This document shows positions 44,361 through 56,666 of a DNA stretch of 64,000 nt, piece after piece. Position 1 is the stretch's first letter. Each line of letters starts with the position of its first letter. The notes under the pieces were generated by a model. The model did not search any database. It was not told the origin of the DNA and saw only the letters and a list, made by a program, of their open reading frames with translations. Location of the stretch: contig PDUO01000001.1 of NCBI GenBank assembly GCA_003008705.1, positions 1,853,694 through 1,917,693 of the forward strand. The letters are read 5' to 3'. This DNA comes from Pezicula radicicola (lineage: Eukaryota; Ascomycota; Leotiomycetes; Helotiales; Dermateaceae). The position numbers and the translations under genes were made by a program.

Positions 44361-47300
44361 TCAAGAAAGCATAGCGAGCTTCTGGAGAATGGTCAAGACA
44401 CCTGCATCACCATTAGCCAAAGCAAGCCTTACAAGCCAGAAGAAATGTCCGCTTACCGGTAACACCCTGCGTAAGTGTGCGGCATGCCTCAGTGTTACGG
44501 CTTCCTAAGCTCACAGTGGTAACATTCTCAATCTCTTTGGTCCTTCCCAGCTCGTTGGCCCAACGGAAGATAACCTCATCGTCACGACCATCGCCTGCGA
44601 CAAGAAGGAAATCAACTGGTGCAACTCCTGGAGCGGCGCTCTTTTTGAGACCTTCGTAAATGCACGTTGCTGCAGTGCCTTTGGACCAGTCGATTGGTTC
44701 AACAACGACTCCACCTATGGAAAAACTGTGTGAGCAGAAGCCTAGCAAGAAAAGATGGTGATTCATACCTTCAATTGGAATAGCGCGTACTCGTTGCTCT
44801 TCGCAGGCATCGTTAATATGGCTCGCACAGTCACCAGCTTGTCTGCTCGCACTAGCGAGATCCTCGGCATTCTTGTAATGGAAGACAAGGCTGCAATGTC
44901 TTTTCTCAATCCAGGAACCTGGGGTACGCTCTTGGTAATACCTCATGATACCTTCAACCGAATCTTTCCATGCCGTCATCTTCTCTGGGTCTGAATTTTC
45001 AATCCAGGTGTCAGACCCGTATTCTTTGATGAAACAACCATTTTCGGCGATGAGACCGCGGTTAGGTACTCTTTTGAAAAGCTGATCGAGTTCTTCGGGC
45101 TGGCGGCCAGACATCACATAGACGATGTTACGATCATCATATATGAGGTCATTCAAGACATCAATGGTCCGCTGTGTAGAGAATGAGTATAAAGATATTT
45201 TATATGGGTAATAAATGGCACAATGATATAAAGGGTTATTTACCTGTGGGCTTGTTAGGATGATGCTACTGGGTGAGCCCCACGAAGCTAGAGTACCCTC
45301 ATAATCCAAAATGAAGAGCCTACGTTCCGAGTTTTGGTATTGTTGTCCTAGTGTGTTAATAGAGAGACGAGGTACGGATGTGGTATCCCGCTTGTGCTGT
45401 TCCTCGTAGACGCTGTTGAGACGAGCAAGGAAGGTTGTGAACCAGTGTTCTGCTGTGTGGTGCATAACAGCGTCATATAATTTATGCCATCGGTTGGCCT
45501 TTTCCTCGTCGTCCATCTCCAAGGCTGTCTTGATAGCTTCGGCACATTGGCGATAGTCCCAGGGATTCACGGATAGCTCGTTCCCACCGAAGACAGATGC
45601 ACTACCGGTGAACTCGCTCAAAATCAATGACCCAAACTTGTTGTGGCCTTCAAACTTGCCGTCCTGACAGAATAGATATTCGTGGCAAGTAAGATTCATT
45701 CCTTCACGTTGACTTGCAATCATCAGTGCATCAGCGACAGTGAGTAGAGCTAGATATTGTGCATAGCTGATATCTTGCTTGAGGTAAACGACAGGCTGAT
45801 AAGCGAGGTTCGCCCAGGAGGAGTTGATTCTGGTCACAATATCCGATACAGTGGCGTCTAGTTCGGCCTGCTCTGTTGTAGATGTGGCGACTTGGATCAT
45901 AACGACATGGTCGCGCCATTCTGGATATTTGTTTAAGAACAATTCATAGGCCAGGAGCTTTTGGCGAACACCTCGCACGTGATCGAGTTTATCTCGTGCA
46001 ACGATCAACTTTTTGCCACGATATCGCTCCTGCATAGTCATTAACCATTCCTCAACTGCAACATCGGCACGGTTCATATCAAGTGCAACAGGGTCGATGC
46101 CGATAGCTTGATCAATCACGTTGACGAAGCGATCTTCCAGTTGAACACCTTCGTTGGTAGCCTCGACGCAAAGGATTCTACTACAAGTCTGGAGGAAGTG
46201 GCGCGCATATTCGTGAATCTGGAAACCAACGAGATTTGCACCTAGCATGCCCTCAAGCAGCTCCTTTCGGACTGCTAGGCAGCGGAAAACCTCCGATGAG
46301 GGAAATGCAACGTGTAAGAAGAAACCAATCTTGGCGTCTGGAATCTTCTGGCGAACCATGGCAGGAACCAGCAGGAGATGGTAATCGTTAACCCAAATTA
46401 CATCTCCGCGCTTCCAGTTTTTGATGAGTTTGTCCGCAAAAGCTTGATTGACTTTGACATAATAGACCCAGGAGTGATCCTCATAAGCCTTGCTCTTTGG
46501 GTTGTCTGGAATCTGATAATGAAAGACAGGCCACAGAATCTGCTTGCAATAGTGGGTGTAGTGCCCATCGAAGTCACTATCCTTGCAGAAGACAGTCAGG
46601 GAGTCGTATTCGGTGGCCAGACGATCCTCAATATCTTGTTTCCGCTGGTCCTCTAGGGCGTCGGTAGGCATACCTAGCGTTCCGACCCAAATCTTCTCAT
46701 TTAGATTCCCACCTCTGACAGCAGCTTGAACAGCATTTCGAAGACCTCCATTGCCTTGTTCTGCAGGTTCAACCGTCCATTCGGCATTTGAAAACACGCG
46801 ATCGTGGCTGTCACTTCGGGCATGAACCTGAGGTTGGCGCACGCCAGCCCGACCAAGCGCAGCTGCCTTTTCAATGGCCTTGTTCTGCTTCAGTATATCG
46901 GCAGGTGGAGGGGAACTGGCTCTCGATCGTGGTTGAGTGAATACCCGACCAGAACCCCAGGCTGGGGAGTGGGGATCACTTGGGGCAGTTGTAGAGCGAC
47001 GATCGCTTAGTTTGGGGAAGTGTGGTCGCAACTCGGTATTGTCGGTCTGTGCAAAGAACTCTTCATGATCAATGTCTACGGTGGGGGTTTCCGGTGGTGT
47101 TAGAGCTCGCGCCTGCGCAAACAGACTTGGCTTTGTGACATTGGTATTGATTTGGGAGGTTTTCGTAGGCGTCCGGCGAGGAGGGCTAGGGCGGCCGCGG
47201 GGAGTACCTGGCCGGCCACGTTGCGAAGATGGAGTAGACGTAGGGAGGGCGAAGTTTATGGTGTTTGGAAGAAACCTATAAGTAGATGTGTTATCAGCGA

Positions 47301-47505
47301 CTGCTGTATTTGCGCCAACAGGTATCTGAGGTGCCACAGTATGCCCACAATAGCATGGAGAGCTCGCAGGTCTCCACCAAGCTTGCAAGGCTGGCACAAC
47401 ACATCGAGAGCATTGACAAAGGCCGGGGAAAGCTTCCCGGCCCAATCTTCCCCAGAGTTCTGCAGAGAGTTTCTTGACTTACAGTGAAACCACAAAGACT
47501 GTCAT
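44361..47505 (-). CDS. TPS3: Trehalose-6-phosphate synthase complex regulatory subunit (Tps3/Tsl1 type)
   Basis: Large subunit of the trehalose synthase complex. Minus-strand exons 47483-47505, 45244-47275, 44769-45171, 44457-44714 and 44361-44401; 918 aa. The 23-bp first exon gives MTVFVVSL, which joins to FLPNTINF as in the family. A Ser/Pro-rich linker leads to the GT20 synthase-like domain (VGTLGMP, WVNDYHLLLVPAMVR, SQREGMNLTCHEYL), followed by the HAD phosphatase-like domain. The HAD nucleophile motif is LDYEGTL, with Glu where Tps2 phosphatase has the second Asp (DYDGT), consistent with a regulatory rather than catalytic subunit. The last exon ends VLTILQKLAMLS. Introns 44715-44768 and 45172-45243 are multiples of three without stops. 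Confidence 0.92.
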
Positions 47506-47702
47506 TGTAGTGAACTAAAAAGGAATGTTGTTTCGGTGCGTTTGAGGTTGGGGAATCGCGCAATCATGAGATGCGGCAGGTAAGGTGAAAGCAGAGTATA
47601 TTTGGTGTGGAAGAAAGAGTGATGAATATGATCGTAAAGAGGAATTTATCGTTCCTTCTGGGAAGGCTGTTCTCCGGGTGATCCCTTGGGGAGGGGGGAG
47701 GG

Positions 47703-47740
47703 NNNNNNNNNNNNNNNNNNNNNNNNNNNNNNNNNNNNNN
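47703..47740. other. Assembly gap (38 N)
   Basis: A run of 38 N bounded by G-rich sequence on both sides (GGGGAGGGGGGAGG and GGGGCAGC). Probably an unsequenced homopolymer-rich stretch. Confidence 0.98.
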
Positions 47741-49996
47741 GGGGCAGCAATGACAGATCTCGAAATTTCTCGAAGCGATGGGATTGGTACAGTATAGAGG
47801 ATGGAGCTCTGCGGTAGAAAGAGCCGGAAAAGTTGGGTGAGGTGAGGTTGTTGTAGAAACAAAGAATATTCAGTCTTGTTGTACACAACAACGGAATGAA
47901 AGGATGGGGATCTGGTGATCTAAAGTATTCAATGAGGGGTCGTAATACCAAGCCAAACACCAGGTGTGGTTTTCTGGGGGTTTTGCAAAGTTGTGTACAA
48001 GTCGATGTTGATAGTTTGGATGATGGAAGAATTACTGTACTCTGCAGGTGCTGTATGGGATGCATTCCTCTCCCTGGTCAAGGGTCAAGTAGCCTTTTCG
48101 TCTTTTCGTCAGCCTGCCCTGGTCTGCCCGGCCCTGTGAAAAAAGTGTCGACGTCAGGCCTTCCGAGCTGGGAACACCTGCGTAGCGGGCGCCAAGATTG
48201 GCAACCTGCATGAGAAACGGCAGTAAAAATGGAGGTGTGGCTGGTTAGAGACAACGCTGAGGAGCAATACTCCGAGCCAATATTAGAAGCGGCGATATCA
48301 CGTAAGGATGACTGCCATGGACTGACTGACTGTATTTACCTAAGTATAAAAAGTTATACATTAGGAGATTGGCAAAGGATCATTTTGATATTCGTATCGA
48401 TATCTTTAATTCTGTCATTAACAAACCTTTATTATGGTACATACACCTTTTTGACCTTTCTCATAGTAGCCATAGGGAAACTTCTTTTTCGTGTTTGAAG
48501 GAGCTGTTGCACTGACAAACAGGCTCACGCACCAGCCACACCTCTGGCCGCTTGGGCTTCCGGTCGGAGCTCCAAGAAGTCCAAGGAGCTGGGGCGGGAG
48601 AAAAAAGCATATCCATTTGGTGCGCTGCTTGTGAAGTTTCAAGTCGGCCTTTGACCAGTCAATCGGTTCAACCTTGCCACGCCTCGCCCTCTCTGGAGTC
48701 CGCCACGCCACAACACAAGCGCAGAAGCCATTACGACAGTAATCTTGGGTAATAATGATGATGAGCCAGCATGGGAAACGGAAACGACAAAACTCAACAG
48801 TTGAGCCGATTGTTTCCGATGGCTTTTGTTGTCAGGGATTTTATTACCAAAGTATTGGGTCGCATTCAATTGTTGTTATTGTGGTTGTCTTTTGTCTTTG
48901 CCAAAATGGATGATTGATGGGAGGAAAAGAGCACTCCAGAACACTGGCGACTCCAAGGTCTCAATGGAAATGTTCCCCCCGTGTCAAAAGCCCATGTCAA
49001 AAGCCCAATGGGGTTTTCCCCAAAATTCCCTCACAGTCTCGGGCCAGCCCGTTCTGGGGGTCAGGGCATGCCTTTCTACCGTTGGGTATCATCCTCATTC
49101 ATCCTCAACACGTTCACTCGCCTTCCCCTTCTTCTCCCAGGAATCCATTGCTGTCGTGGCAATGTTACACGAATTACTACTGCATTTGTTTCCAGTAGAT
49201 AAACACCTCGACGAGTGCATTTCTGTCCGTCCGTCCATCGGACCCCAGGAAATAAGTCCTCGCGTGATCCAAGATCAAGTCGCACCGCATGCCAGATACT
49301 CTTCTTGCGTGATCGTGGATTTCGTGGATGGAAGCACGGTTCCAAGTCATTGGGTATGTCCAGAGTTGTATTGATCTTGTCGCACCTGTACCTCCTTCAT
49401 ACCCCTCTTCTCGGCAGCTTTTTTGGGCCATCCCTTTTGTTTCCCCTCGTTTTCTGGTGGTTGCCCGTTGGAAATATTCTTATCTACCCCATTATTATCA
49501 TCATAATGGTGTTCTGTCGCTGAGCTGGTTCTAGCTGGGTTTAAGTTGGGCATCAATCATGCTTGGAAATTCATCCCCTTCATATGACAAGTAGTCTTCT
49601 CGGCCAAATGGACAATAGCCAGAGTTCCATTGAATCCTGGTATGTTGATATTTCTGTATGGTTGTCTTGGGATCTGGTCTGATCTCGGCCATTCTATTGT
49701 CTTCTTCAATGGTAGTTGTTAGCTCACTAGTTGTGCCACTTCCATGAGCCAGATCATGAACGTGCCATGTTTGCAAGTTTCTTCTAGAAGACCTCTAACC
49801 GGAGTCTGTTGCCGACGTTCCACGAGGGTGGTTCGGTCTGATGATAGCTCAACACTAGAGGGAGATCTTCTGTAGAATGCATGCTCGTACTGTATTTGGC
49901 GTTATTAGCAAGAGTACAGCACAGCAGTGCTTGCAGTAGTCTCCAATGCTTTCAACAACAGTTCCTGTATCTATCTATTGATCATGTGATGAGTGA

Positions 49997-50019
49997 TGAG
50001 TGTCAAACTTTGACACTCA
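49997..50019. repeat. Perfect 11-bp inverted repeat with 1-bp centre
   Basis: TGAGTGTCAAA and its complement TTTGACACTCA separated by a single C. It could be an operator-like dimer site; no gene starts nearby. Confidence 0.6.
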
Positions 50020-51331
50020 GAGGGGAACGATAATAGCTGCATTATACCACGGCCACACACCTTAAGCCGAGAGAAACTAGTGGTCAACGCTCAAGCTTGC
50101 TACAGAACTTAGCGCTTTCGTACGCATGCATATGCGCAACAGTACAACAAAGCTTGAATGGTCAAAATCAAGGCCAGCTGGAAACTCTAAATCTCACCAC
50201 TCTGCTTTCTCAACTTTTGTCAACTTTATCCGGCCCAATGCCCATTTTATATCCTCAAATCCCGATTTTAAGAGGGCGACCAGAATTCCCACAAAAATGA
50301 TCAAATTTTCAATTCTAGGCGATAGGATGTTCGAGTACAGCCTCTACACAAATGATCTGTACAACTTCCAAAATCACATGCCAAATGTTGATAATTCCCT
50401 CATACATTTGTATACTATTGTGAGATACAGAAAACAACTAGTGTAAGAAATATCTTGCGTTCTACAGTAGCCATAATATCAACTGTCAGTTATTCCGCAC
50501 ATCCGGATCATTATATCGAGATGCCCTTTCAAAACCTCGATCCAAGTAAGTTTTCTTTGACTACTACTAGTACTGTACTACCCGTTCACTACTGTACCTA
50601 ACAAAGTAAATACTGTGAAACCCTGAAAGTGTCCAACCGAAAAAGAAGAAGAAAAAACGGACAAATCTTTGGACGAACTTTTCGCATTACGAAAGGAAAA
50701 CTTGTAGATCTACGTATTCGCAAAAAGTTATCTCATTCAAATAGCATAGAAGCGTATAGAACTCCCATCACTACAGTAGTTACGCAACTTAAAGTTTGTA
50801 TAGTTAAAAAAGTAAGGAGATTTCTCCGCATGCATGCTTGTGTGTAAATTGTACCACATGACCTTCCAGTCAAAATACGAAAGTGTAAAAAGTGTGTACT
50901 AAAAGCTTGAAAAAAATGGAAAGTTTACTCGAAAGTCGGGTCTTTGAATGGTCGACACAGCCACACTTAATTAGATATATTATAGACTATGGTTTACGTC
51001 ACTTTTATTTGTTATGTGTTATCCTATATTTCTTGCACTGTATATAGTAGAAGAAGTGAAAAGAAAAACGGGGAATTAAGGATACTGCATTATATAAAAG
51101 GTGAGATTGGTGCTTGTAGAGGGTGAAGGCTATAGTCTAATTTGTAATTCTCCTGGAGTAGTACTGGTGGTAGGAGAAAATTCTATTCATTTGCAAAGAC
51201 TACCTGTTATTTAGGTGTCCGGGTATATAGCTATAAAAGTAGAGAAGTAGCATCCGGTTTAACTCCATTTAAAAGCCCTGGGTATAGTAGTATAAAAGCA
51301 AAAACAAAAAGCACATCCAACATCCCAGCTC

Positions 51332-53390
51332 TTATTCGCTGGTATTCCCGTCTTTAATATCCTCATCCTTCTCATTGTCCTTCTCGTCGCCCTTCTCATA
51401 GTCCTCATCCATAGAACTTTCCCGCTTCCGCTTCTTGGAACCTTCTTGTTTTTGTGTCTCGTTCTCGTGTGCTTGAAGAAATCGCTCAATGAAGTCTAGA
51501 GCCATGTCGAGATCACAGTCGTCTTCTCTGAGATAACGCATCAATGCTTGTTCTGGCAACTGAATAAGCGACCGTGCACTCATCTCCCTACTATTGATTC
51601 GCTTCACGATACCGAAGAGTCTGCTAGTGGGTAATTGTGGATCGGCACGGAATTCAATTTCTGCATCTCGGTAAGATGGGAGTATAATATTTGAAGTTAT
51701 GATGCCTCTGGTGATGAGCTTTTGGATCCGGCCTTGGAGGATGGCATACTGTGAGACTTTTGTTGGTGGTCCGACTGCGAGTTGGAGGCCGCAGCGGTCG
51801 AGGAAGGCGGCGTCGAGAGTACTAGGCATGTTAGATGTACAGAGGACTATGATGTTTGAATAATGCTTCGCTCGATCGAGACCAGTGATGAGGGCGTTGG
51901 TAGCTCGAAGTGCATCCTGGGCTTCTCCGCGGTCTGTACTTGATTGTCTGCAGCCAGCAATGCTCTCAACTTCGTCAATCAGGACACAGATAAAACGTCG
52001 TGGATCATCTTCGCACATGCTGTCCAATGTTGTGAATATCTCGTCAACTTGCTTGGCACTCTCGCTGAAGTACTTGGAAAGGAGGGTTGCGGTTTTGATG
52101 GAGACGAGAAGGGTTTCGTCGTAACTTTCCTTGAGACGAATGGATATCTTTTGGGCGAGTCCTTGGCAGAGGGTTGTTTTGCCGGTTCCTGGAGGGCCGT
52201 GGAGGAGGATGAGGGGATTGACGTCTCGGTCTGCTGGGTTGATGCCTTGGGAGAAACGGACTGTAGGACGATGTTAGCTTGCATCAGTGGGAGTGATGGC
52301 TTTGGGGGACACTCTAGACAAATAGGGCTAGTTTTGAAAGTGGGTATGTATCACCGCATCAAGTTCATTTTAACCAAAAATTAATGAAGGGAAAGTACTT
52401 ACGCATATTGGTCATTAACCAGATCAGCTCTCCCTTGATATCTGTATCAAAGACTAAACTAGTAGCTTGTCAGCGGTGCGTTATTTACCAATTCAATATT
52501 TTATGGCTTAACCTACTCGTCCCATTTCCCATCAAACATGACATGCGGCACCGACATGATATCTCCTTGTGGAAAATCATCCTCATCTCCTTCTTCGAAA
52601 GCTCGTCGGTTCCTGTGGACAGCGTAGATCTGGAAGTTTACACGCACATCACCCAGATTATAGACCTTGACATCGCTCTTTGGGCCAAGATATTCCACAA
52701 TTTTCAGAAACTCGAGGTTCAATTTGAGATAAGCATACAAATTGCCGCCAAAGGTTATACCAGCCTCTGTAATAAGTTAGCGCAGCTGCCTGAATTGAGT
52801 TTTGAGTCAAGCGAGTGGAATCAGTGATTCCAAAACGGAATGAAAACCTACTCTCTGCATCAGCCAGAAGATCTTCTCCGAGCCCAAAGACCTGGCTCTG
52901 GTTCTGACTAGTCAGAAAGTTCTGCAGATCCCGTCGCAAAGTCTAGAAAAATGTTAGCGAGACATTATTTCACCTCAGTTAGCAGCTCAGGAAGAAAGCA
53001 TACCTCAGTGGTATCGGCGGGCTTATCTCGCAGTCGGCCCTCAATATAGACTGTTCCTGTTCGTGACTTGTCTGTAGGCTGGACTTCTGCACCTACCAAA
53101 TTCGTTTTAGTAGCACAGGTGGACTCCAAGAAAGTGTGCTCATCAGTGTGTGCTTCATCGACTATCTTCTGCTCACACTTCGTAGTAAGAGATGCTGGCG
53201 TAACTAGTTGAATTAGTTGTGTTAGCTACCATTGCACCAAGTTAGTCAAGAATTGCTCTAAGCTCAACCACATACCAGTTCTTGATTCTGGAAACTCTAC
53301 TAGCACCATCTCATCATCATCGGTTTCGAGCATAGGCTGTGATTCTGATTCAGCCTGACCCGCCAGGTCAACGTCTCCAATGGCTGACAT
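51332..53390 (-). CDS. PCH2: Meiotic checkpoint AAA+ ATPase Pch2/TRIP13
   Basis: AAA+ ATPase that remodels HORMA-domain proteins (Hop1, Mad2) in meiosis and the spindle checkpoint. Six minus-strand exons: 53276-53390, 53004-53203, 52852-52942, 52517-52766, 52403-52458 and 51332-52260; 546 aa. The N-terminal adaptor-like region leads to WDDLVFDTDIKGEL, the pre-AAA signature. Walker A is HGPPGTGKTTLCQGLA, Walker B is FICVLIDEVES, and sensor 1 is IIVLCTSNM. SKYFSESAKQVDEIF precedes Walker B as in TRIP13. The C-terminus adds a Lys/Glu/Asp-rich tail of about 40 residues. Every splice phase agrees. Intact. Confidence 0.92.
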
Positions 53391-53642
53391 TTTTTGTTCA
53401 TGAAGTTGTTTCTGGAAAAAGAAAGTAGTTAAGGCTCTGGAGTATTGACATGCCAAGATAAGGTGTGGCTCGAGTGAAGTGACAGGGGAGGGGTTCAGAT
53501 GGTTGCCGTTCGCTTAACATCGTCATCGCGTTTCTCTGTGTTGCATGGTGGGAGCTCTGCCCTCTCTGCATCTTACGACTACTGTGCTGCCCTTTTCTCT
53601 TTTCGCATTATGAAATCTCACCAGTGACCACTAATACAAATC
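53391..53642. other. Divergent promoter of PCH2 and CSC1
   Basis: About 250 bp with no gene; no motif was recognised. Confidence 0.4.
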
Positions 53643-56359
53643 ATGAGCGACTTCAACTCCTTGGCTGACAAGAAATGTCCTAAGGTCAACCCCACGGACC
53701 CCAGGCAAGGGAACGACATCGTTGTACAGTTGGTGATCTCTCTTGCGCTGGGACTATCTGCCTTCCTAGGGTTCTGTGTAAGCTATGATGCAAGCAATAC
53801 ATCGTCTTTATAATAGCTGACGCCCGCAGTTCCTTCGTCCGAGATGGAAGGGTCTTTACGCGGCGCGCAAAAGGCAGTCTGGTGCAGCTGAGTCGCTGCC
53901 TGAGTTGCCTGATACATTCTTTGGGTGGATGCCGGTCCTGTATAGAGTTACAGAGGAGCAGGTTCTTAGTACCGCGGGCCTTGATTCCTTTGTTGTAAGC
54001 TCCTATATCTGTCCAGCTTCTACAGAGTGAGGCTGACTACATCTAGTTCTTGTCGTTCTTCAAGATGTCTATTAAAACTTTTGGCACCTTGTTTATACTC
54101 ACTGTCGCGATCCTTGCTCCAATCAACCATCATTTCTCCCAACTACCTGGTCTTGGGCGCCGCAACGATACCGACTCGAATTCAACTGATTGGTGGCAAG
54201 CCCCCTTTGGGAAAGCAGATCTTTCTTCAGCGATGGATGTTGATACAATGATGTGGGATGTTCCGAAGGAAATTGAGGACGTCAGCTATATGTGGGCCTA
54301 TTTAGTTTTTACATACGTCTTTACTGCAATTGCAATTTATTTTATGACGACAGAAACTCGCCGGGTCATTCAGATTCGACAAGACTATCTCGGCAGCCAG
54401 TCAACAATCACAGATCGGACCATTAGGCTCTCAGGAATCCCGAAAGAGCTCCGGTCAGAAGAGAAGATTAAGGAGTTCTTGGAGAAATTGGAAATTGGCC
54501 AGGTAGAAAGTGTTACAATCTGTCGGGATTGGAAGAAGCTGGACGATCTCATGGATAAACGAGCCTACATTCTTCGTCGTCTTGAAGAAGCATGGACTGT
54601 GCACCTTGGACAAAAGAACACCCCGAAGGCCAATATATCGTATGTAACGGGTTTGGAATCTCGTGACGATGGAGATGAATCAAATGGCCAGGAAGGAGAC
54701 AACCTTCTTGGAGATAATCACGTCACTTCTTATGAAATGCCTCGCCCTACAACTCGATTGTGGTACGGATTTCTTAGGTTGCAGAGCAAAAAGGTCGATG
54801 CTATTGACTACTTCGAAGAGGAGCTGCGAAAATTAGATGACAAGATTAAGGAGGCCAGGAAGAGGTTTTACACTGCAACTCCCCTAGCCTTCGTTACTAT
54901 GGATTCTATCGCAGCATGCCAGATGGCAGTCCAAGCACTCCTAGACCCGGAGCCAATGCAGCTAATGGCAAAGCTTGCACCTGCGCCCTCAGATATCGTA
55001 TGGCCGAATACTTACCTCCCTCGCTCAAGCCGAATGATCCGTTCCTGGACCATCACAATTTTCATACTCGTCCTGACGATCGTCTGGCTTGTCCCCGTCG
55101 CTACATTGGCTGGACTCCTGGATCTTTGTTCTATCGGACAGGTTTGGCCTCAACTGGCAGAGTTTTTGGATCGTCATGAAATCATAAAGTCCTTAGTTCA
55201 AACTGGGTTGCCAACACTGGTTGTATCATTGCTCAATATCGCGGTCCCTTTCCTATATGACTATTTGGCGAACATGCAAGGAATGATATCACAGGGAGAT
55301 GTTGAGCTTTCGGTCATTTCGAAAAACTTTTACTTCACATTCTTCAACGTTTTTCTTGTCTTCACGGCTTTTGGAGCTGCGGGAAGGTTCTGGCACGTCT
55401 TGCAGGAATCTTTGAAGGACACTACCAGTCTCGCGTATAACATGGCACTGTCTGTTCAGTCGCTTGCCATTTTCTACACAAACTTTATTCTACTCCAAGG
55501 TATTGGACTTATGCCTTTCCGGCTTCTTGAATTTGGAAGTGTTGCGCTATATCCCATTTTACTGATTGGCGCCAAGACACCCCGTGACTACGCCGAGCTC
55601 GTTCAGCCCCCGATCTTTAAATATGGGTTCTATCTTCCAACGGCTATCCTTGTATACATCCTGTGTATTGTCTACAGTGTGCTTCCAGCTGGATACATGG
55701 TGTTGTTCTTTGGACTTTTCTACTTTGTGTTTGGATACTTCACCTACAAGTATCAACTACTTTACGCTATGGATCATCCACAGCACTCTACTGGCCGTGC
55801 CTGGCCCATGATTTGTCACCGCGTTCTTGTGGGTCTGGGTGTTTTCCAGCTTGTTATGGCTGGACTTATTGCTCTCCGGAAGTCATTTACACCTGCAATA
55901 CTGGTCGTACCGCTGATACCATTCACGATATGGTACAGCTATTTCTCCAGGCGAACGTTTGAGCCTCTCACGAAATTTATTGCCCTTCGTAGTATCAGGC
56001 GAGAAGACAATTCCAATATCAATATCGCAGATGAGGACGTTGGTTTAGAGCGTCCACCAGGACATCTCCGAAGACAGAGCGCAACACTCGATGAGTCTCG
56101 GGAGAAGGGATTAAAATTTGTAAACCCGAGCTTGGTTGTTCCGTAAGTTAGAACTTTGATTTATCTACGCGTACTCACGCTAATTTTTTGTAGTCTGGAA
56201 AAGGTTTGGATCAATAGGCAACCTCAAAGCAACGGACACAGCTACTCCGAGGCACCATCACCAGAATTGGAGCGAACCAGTCGAGAGCAGAGCTCTTCAA
56301 GCTCTATAAGCCTTGGGGACACCCATGTTTGGCGTGAGAACGGCGACGATAATGTATGA
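53643..56359 (+). CDS. CSC1/OSCA-type calcium-permeable cation channel (DUF221 family)
   Basis: Multi-pass membrane protein related to plant OSCA and yeast Csc1/Rsn1 osmosensitive channels. Exons 53643-53777, 53830-53994, 54047-56142 and 56194-56359; 853 aa. The N-terminal helix (QLVISLALGLSAFLGFC) is followed by FLRPRWKGLYAARKR and the late-exocytosis-associated region, with further helices. A large cytosolic loop runs from TDRTIRLSGIPKEL to about residue 390 (RRM-like fold in this family). About eight membrane segments follow, including the FYFTFFNVFLVFTAFGAAGR pore-region helix. A Ser-rich tail ends in exon 4. Whether this is the Csc1, Rsn1 or Phm7 orthologue cannot be told without alignment. 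Confidence 0.9.
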
Positions 56360-56666
56360 ACTTAAGTAGGGTTGGTTAACGGGAAGGCGTTTGAAGCGAG
56401 GGAAAGAAGTCGTACTTTCCCAGAAGGGGCTCTTGCCAACTTTGTAATCAAATTATACCCAATGCTTCTTTCCTTACCGGCAGCTTTTCCTTGTTATATA
56501 CCAAACCTTCGTGTTTCGACACCTCTCTTCCTTACACACATTACTTCGATACTCGAGTATTCATTCCTTTATATCATATCGGAGCCTACAAATGAGGCTG
56601 CCGGACATCCTTGAGGACTAAATTGGACAGCATACAATACACTTTCCTGCAACTATTGACAACCTA
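56360..56666. other. Short intergenic region
   Basis: About 300 bp, no gene or repeat seen. Confidence 0.4.

Larger units (their letters stand above)
47506..51331. other. 3.8-kb gene-free region, including TPS3 promoter and assembly gap
   Basis: No convincing gene. It includes AGGGG-containing G-rich sequence at 47688-47702 (STRE-like core), the N gap, a short stretch similar to TPS3 coding sequence near 48645-48672, and a perfect 11-bp palindrome at 49997-50019. It is unusually long for this otherwise compact region and may hold a noncoding RNA or long UTRs. Confidence 0.45.
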
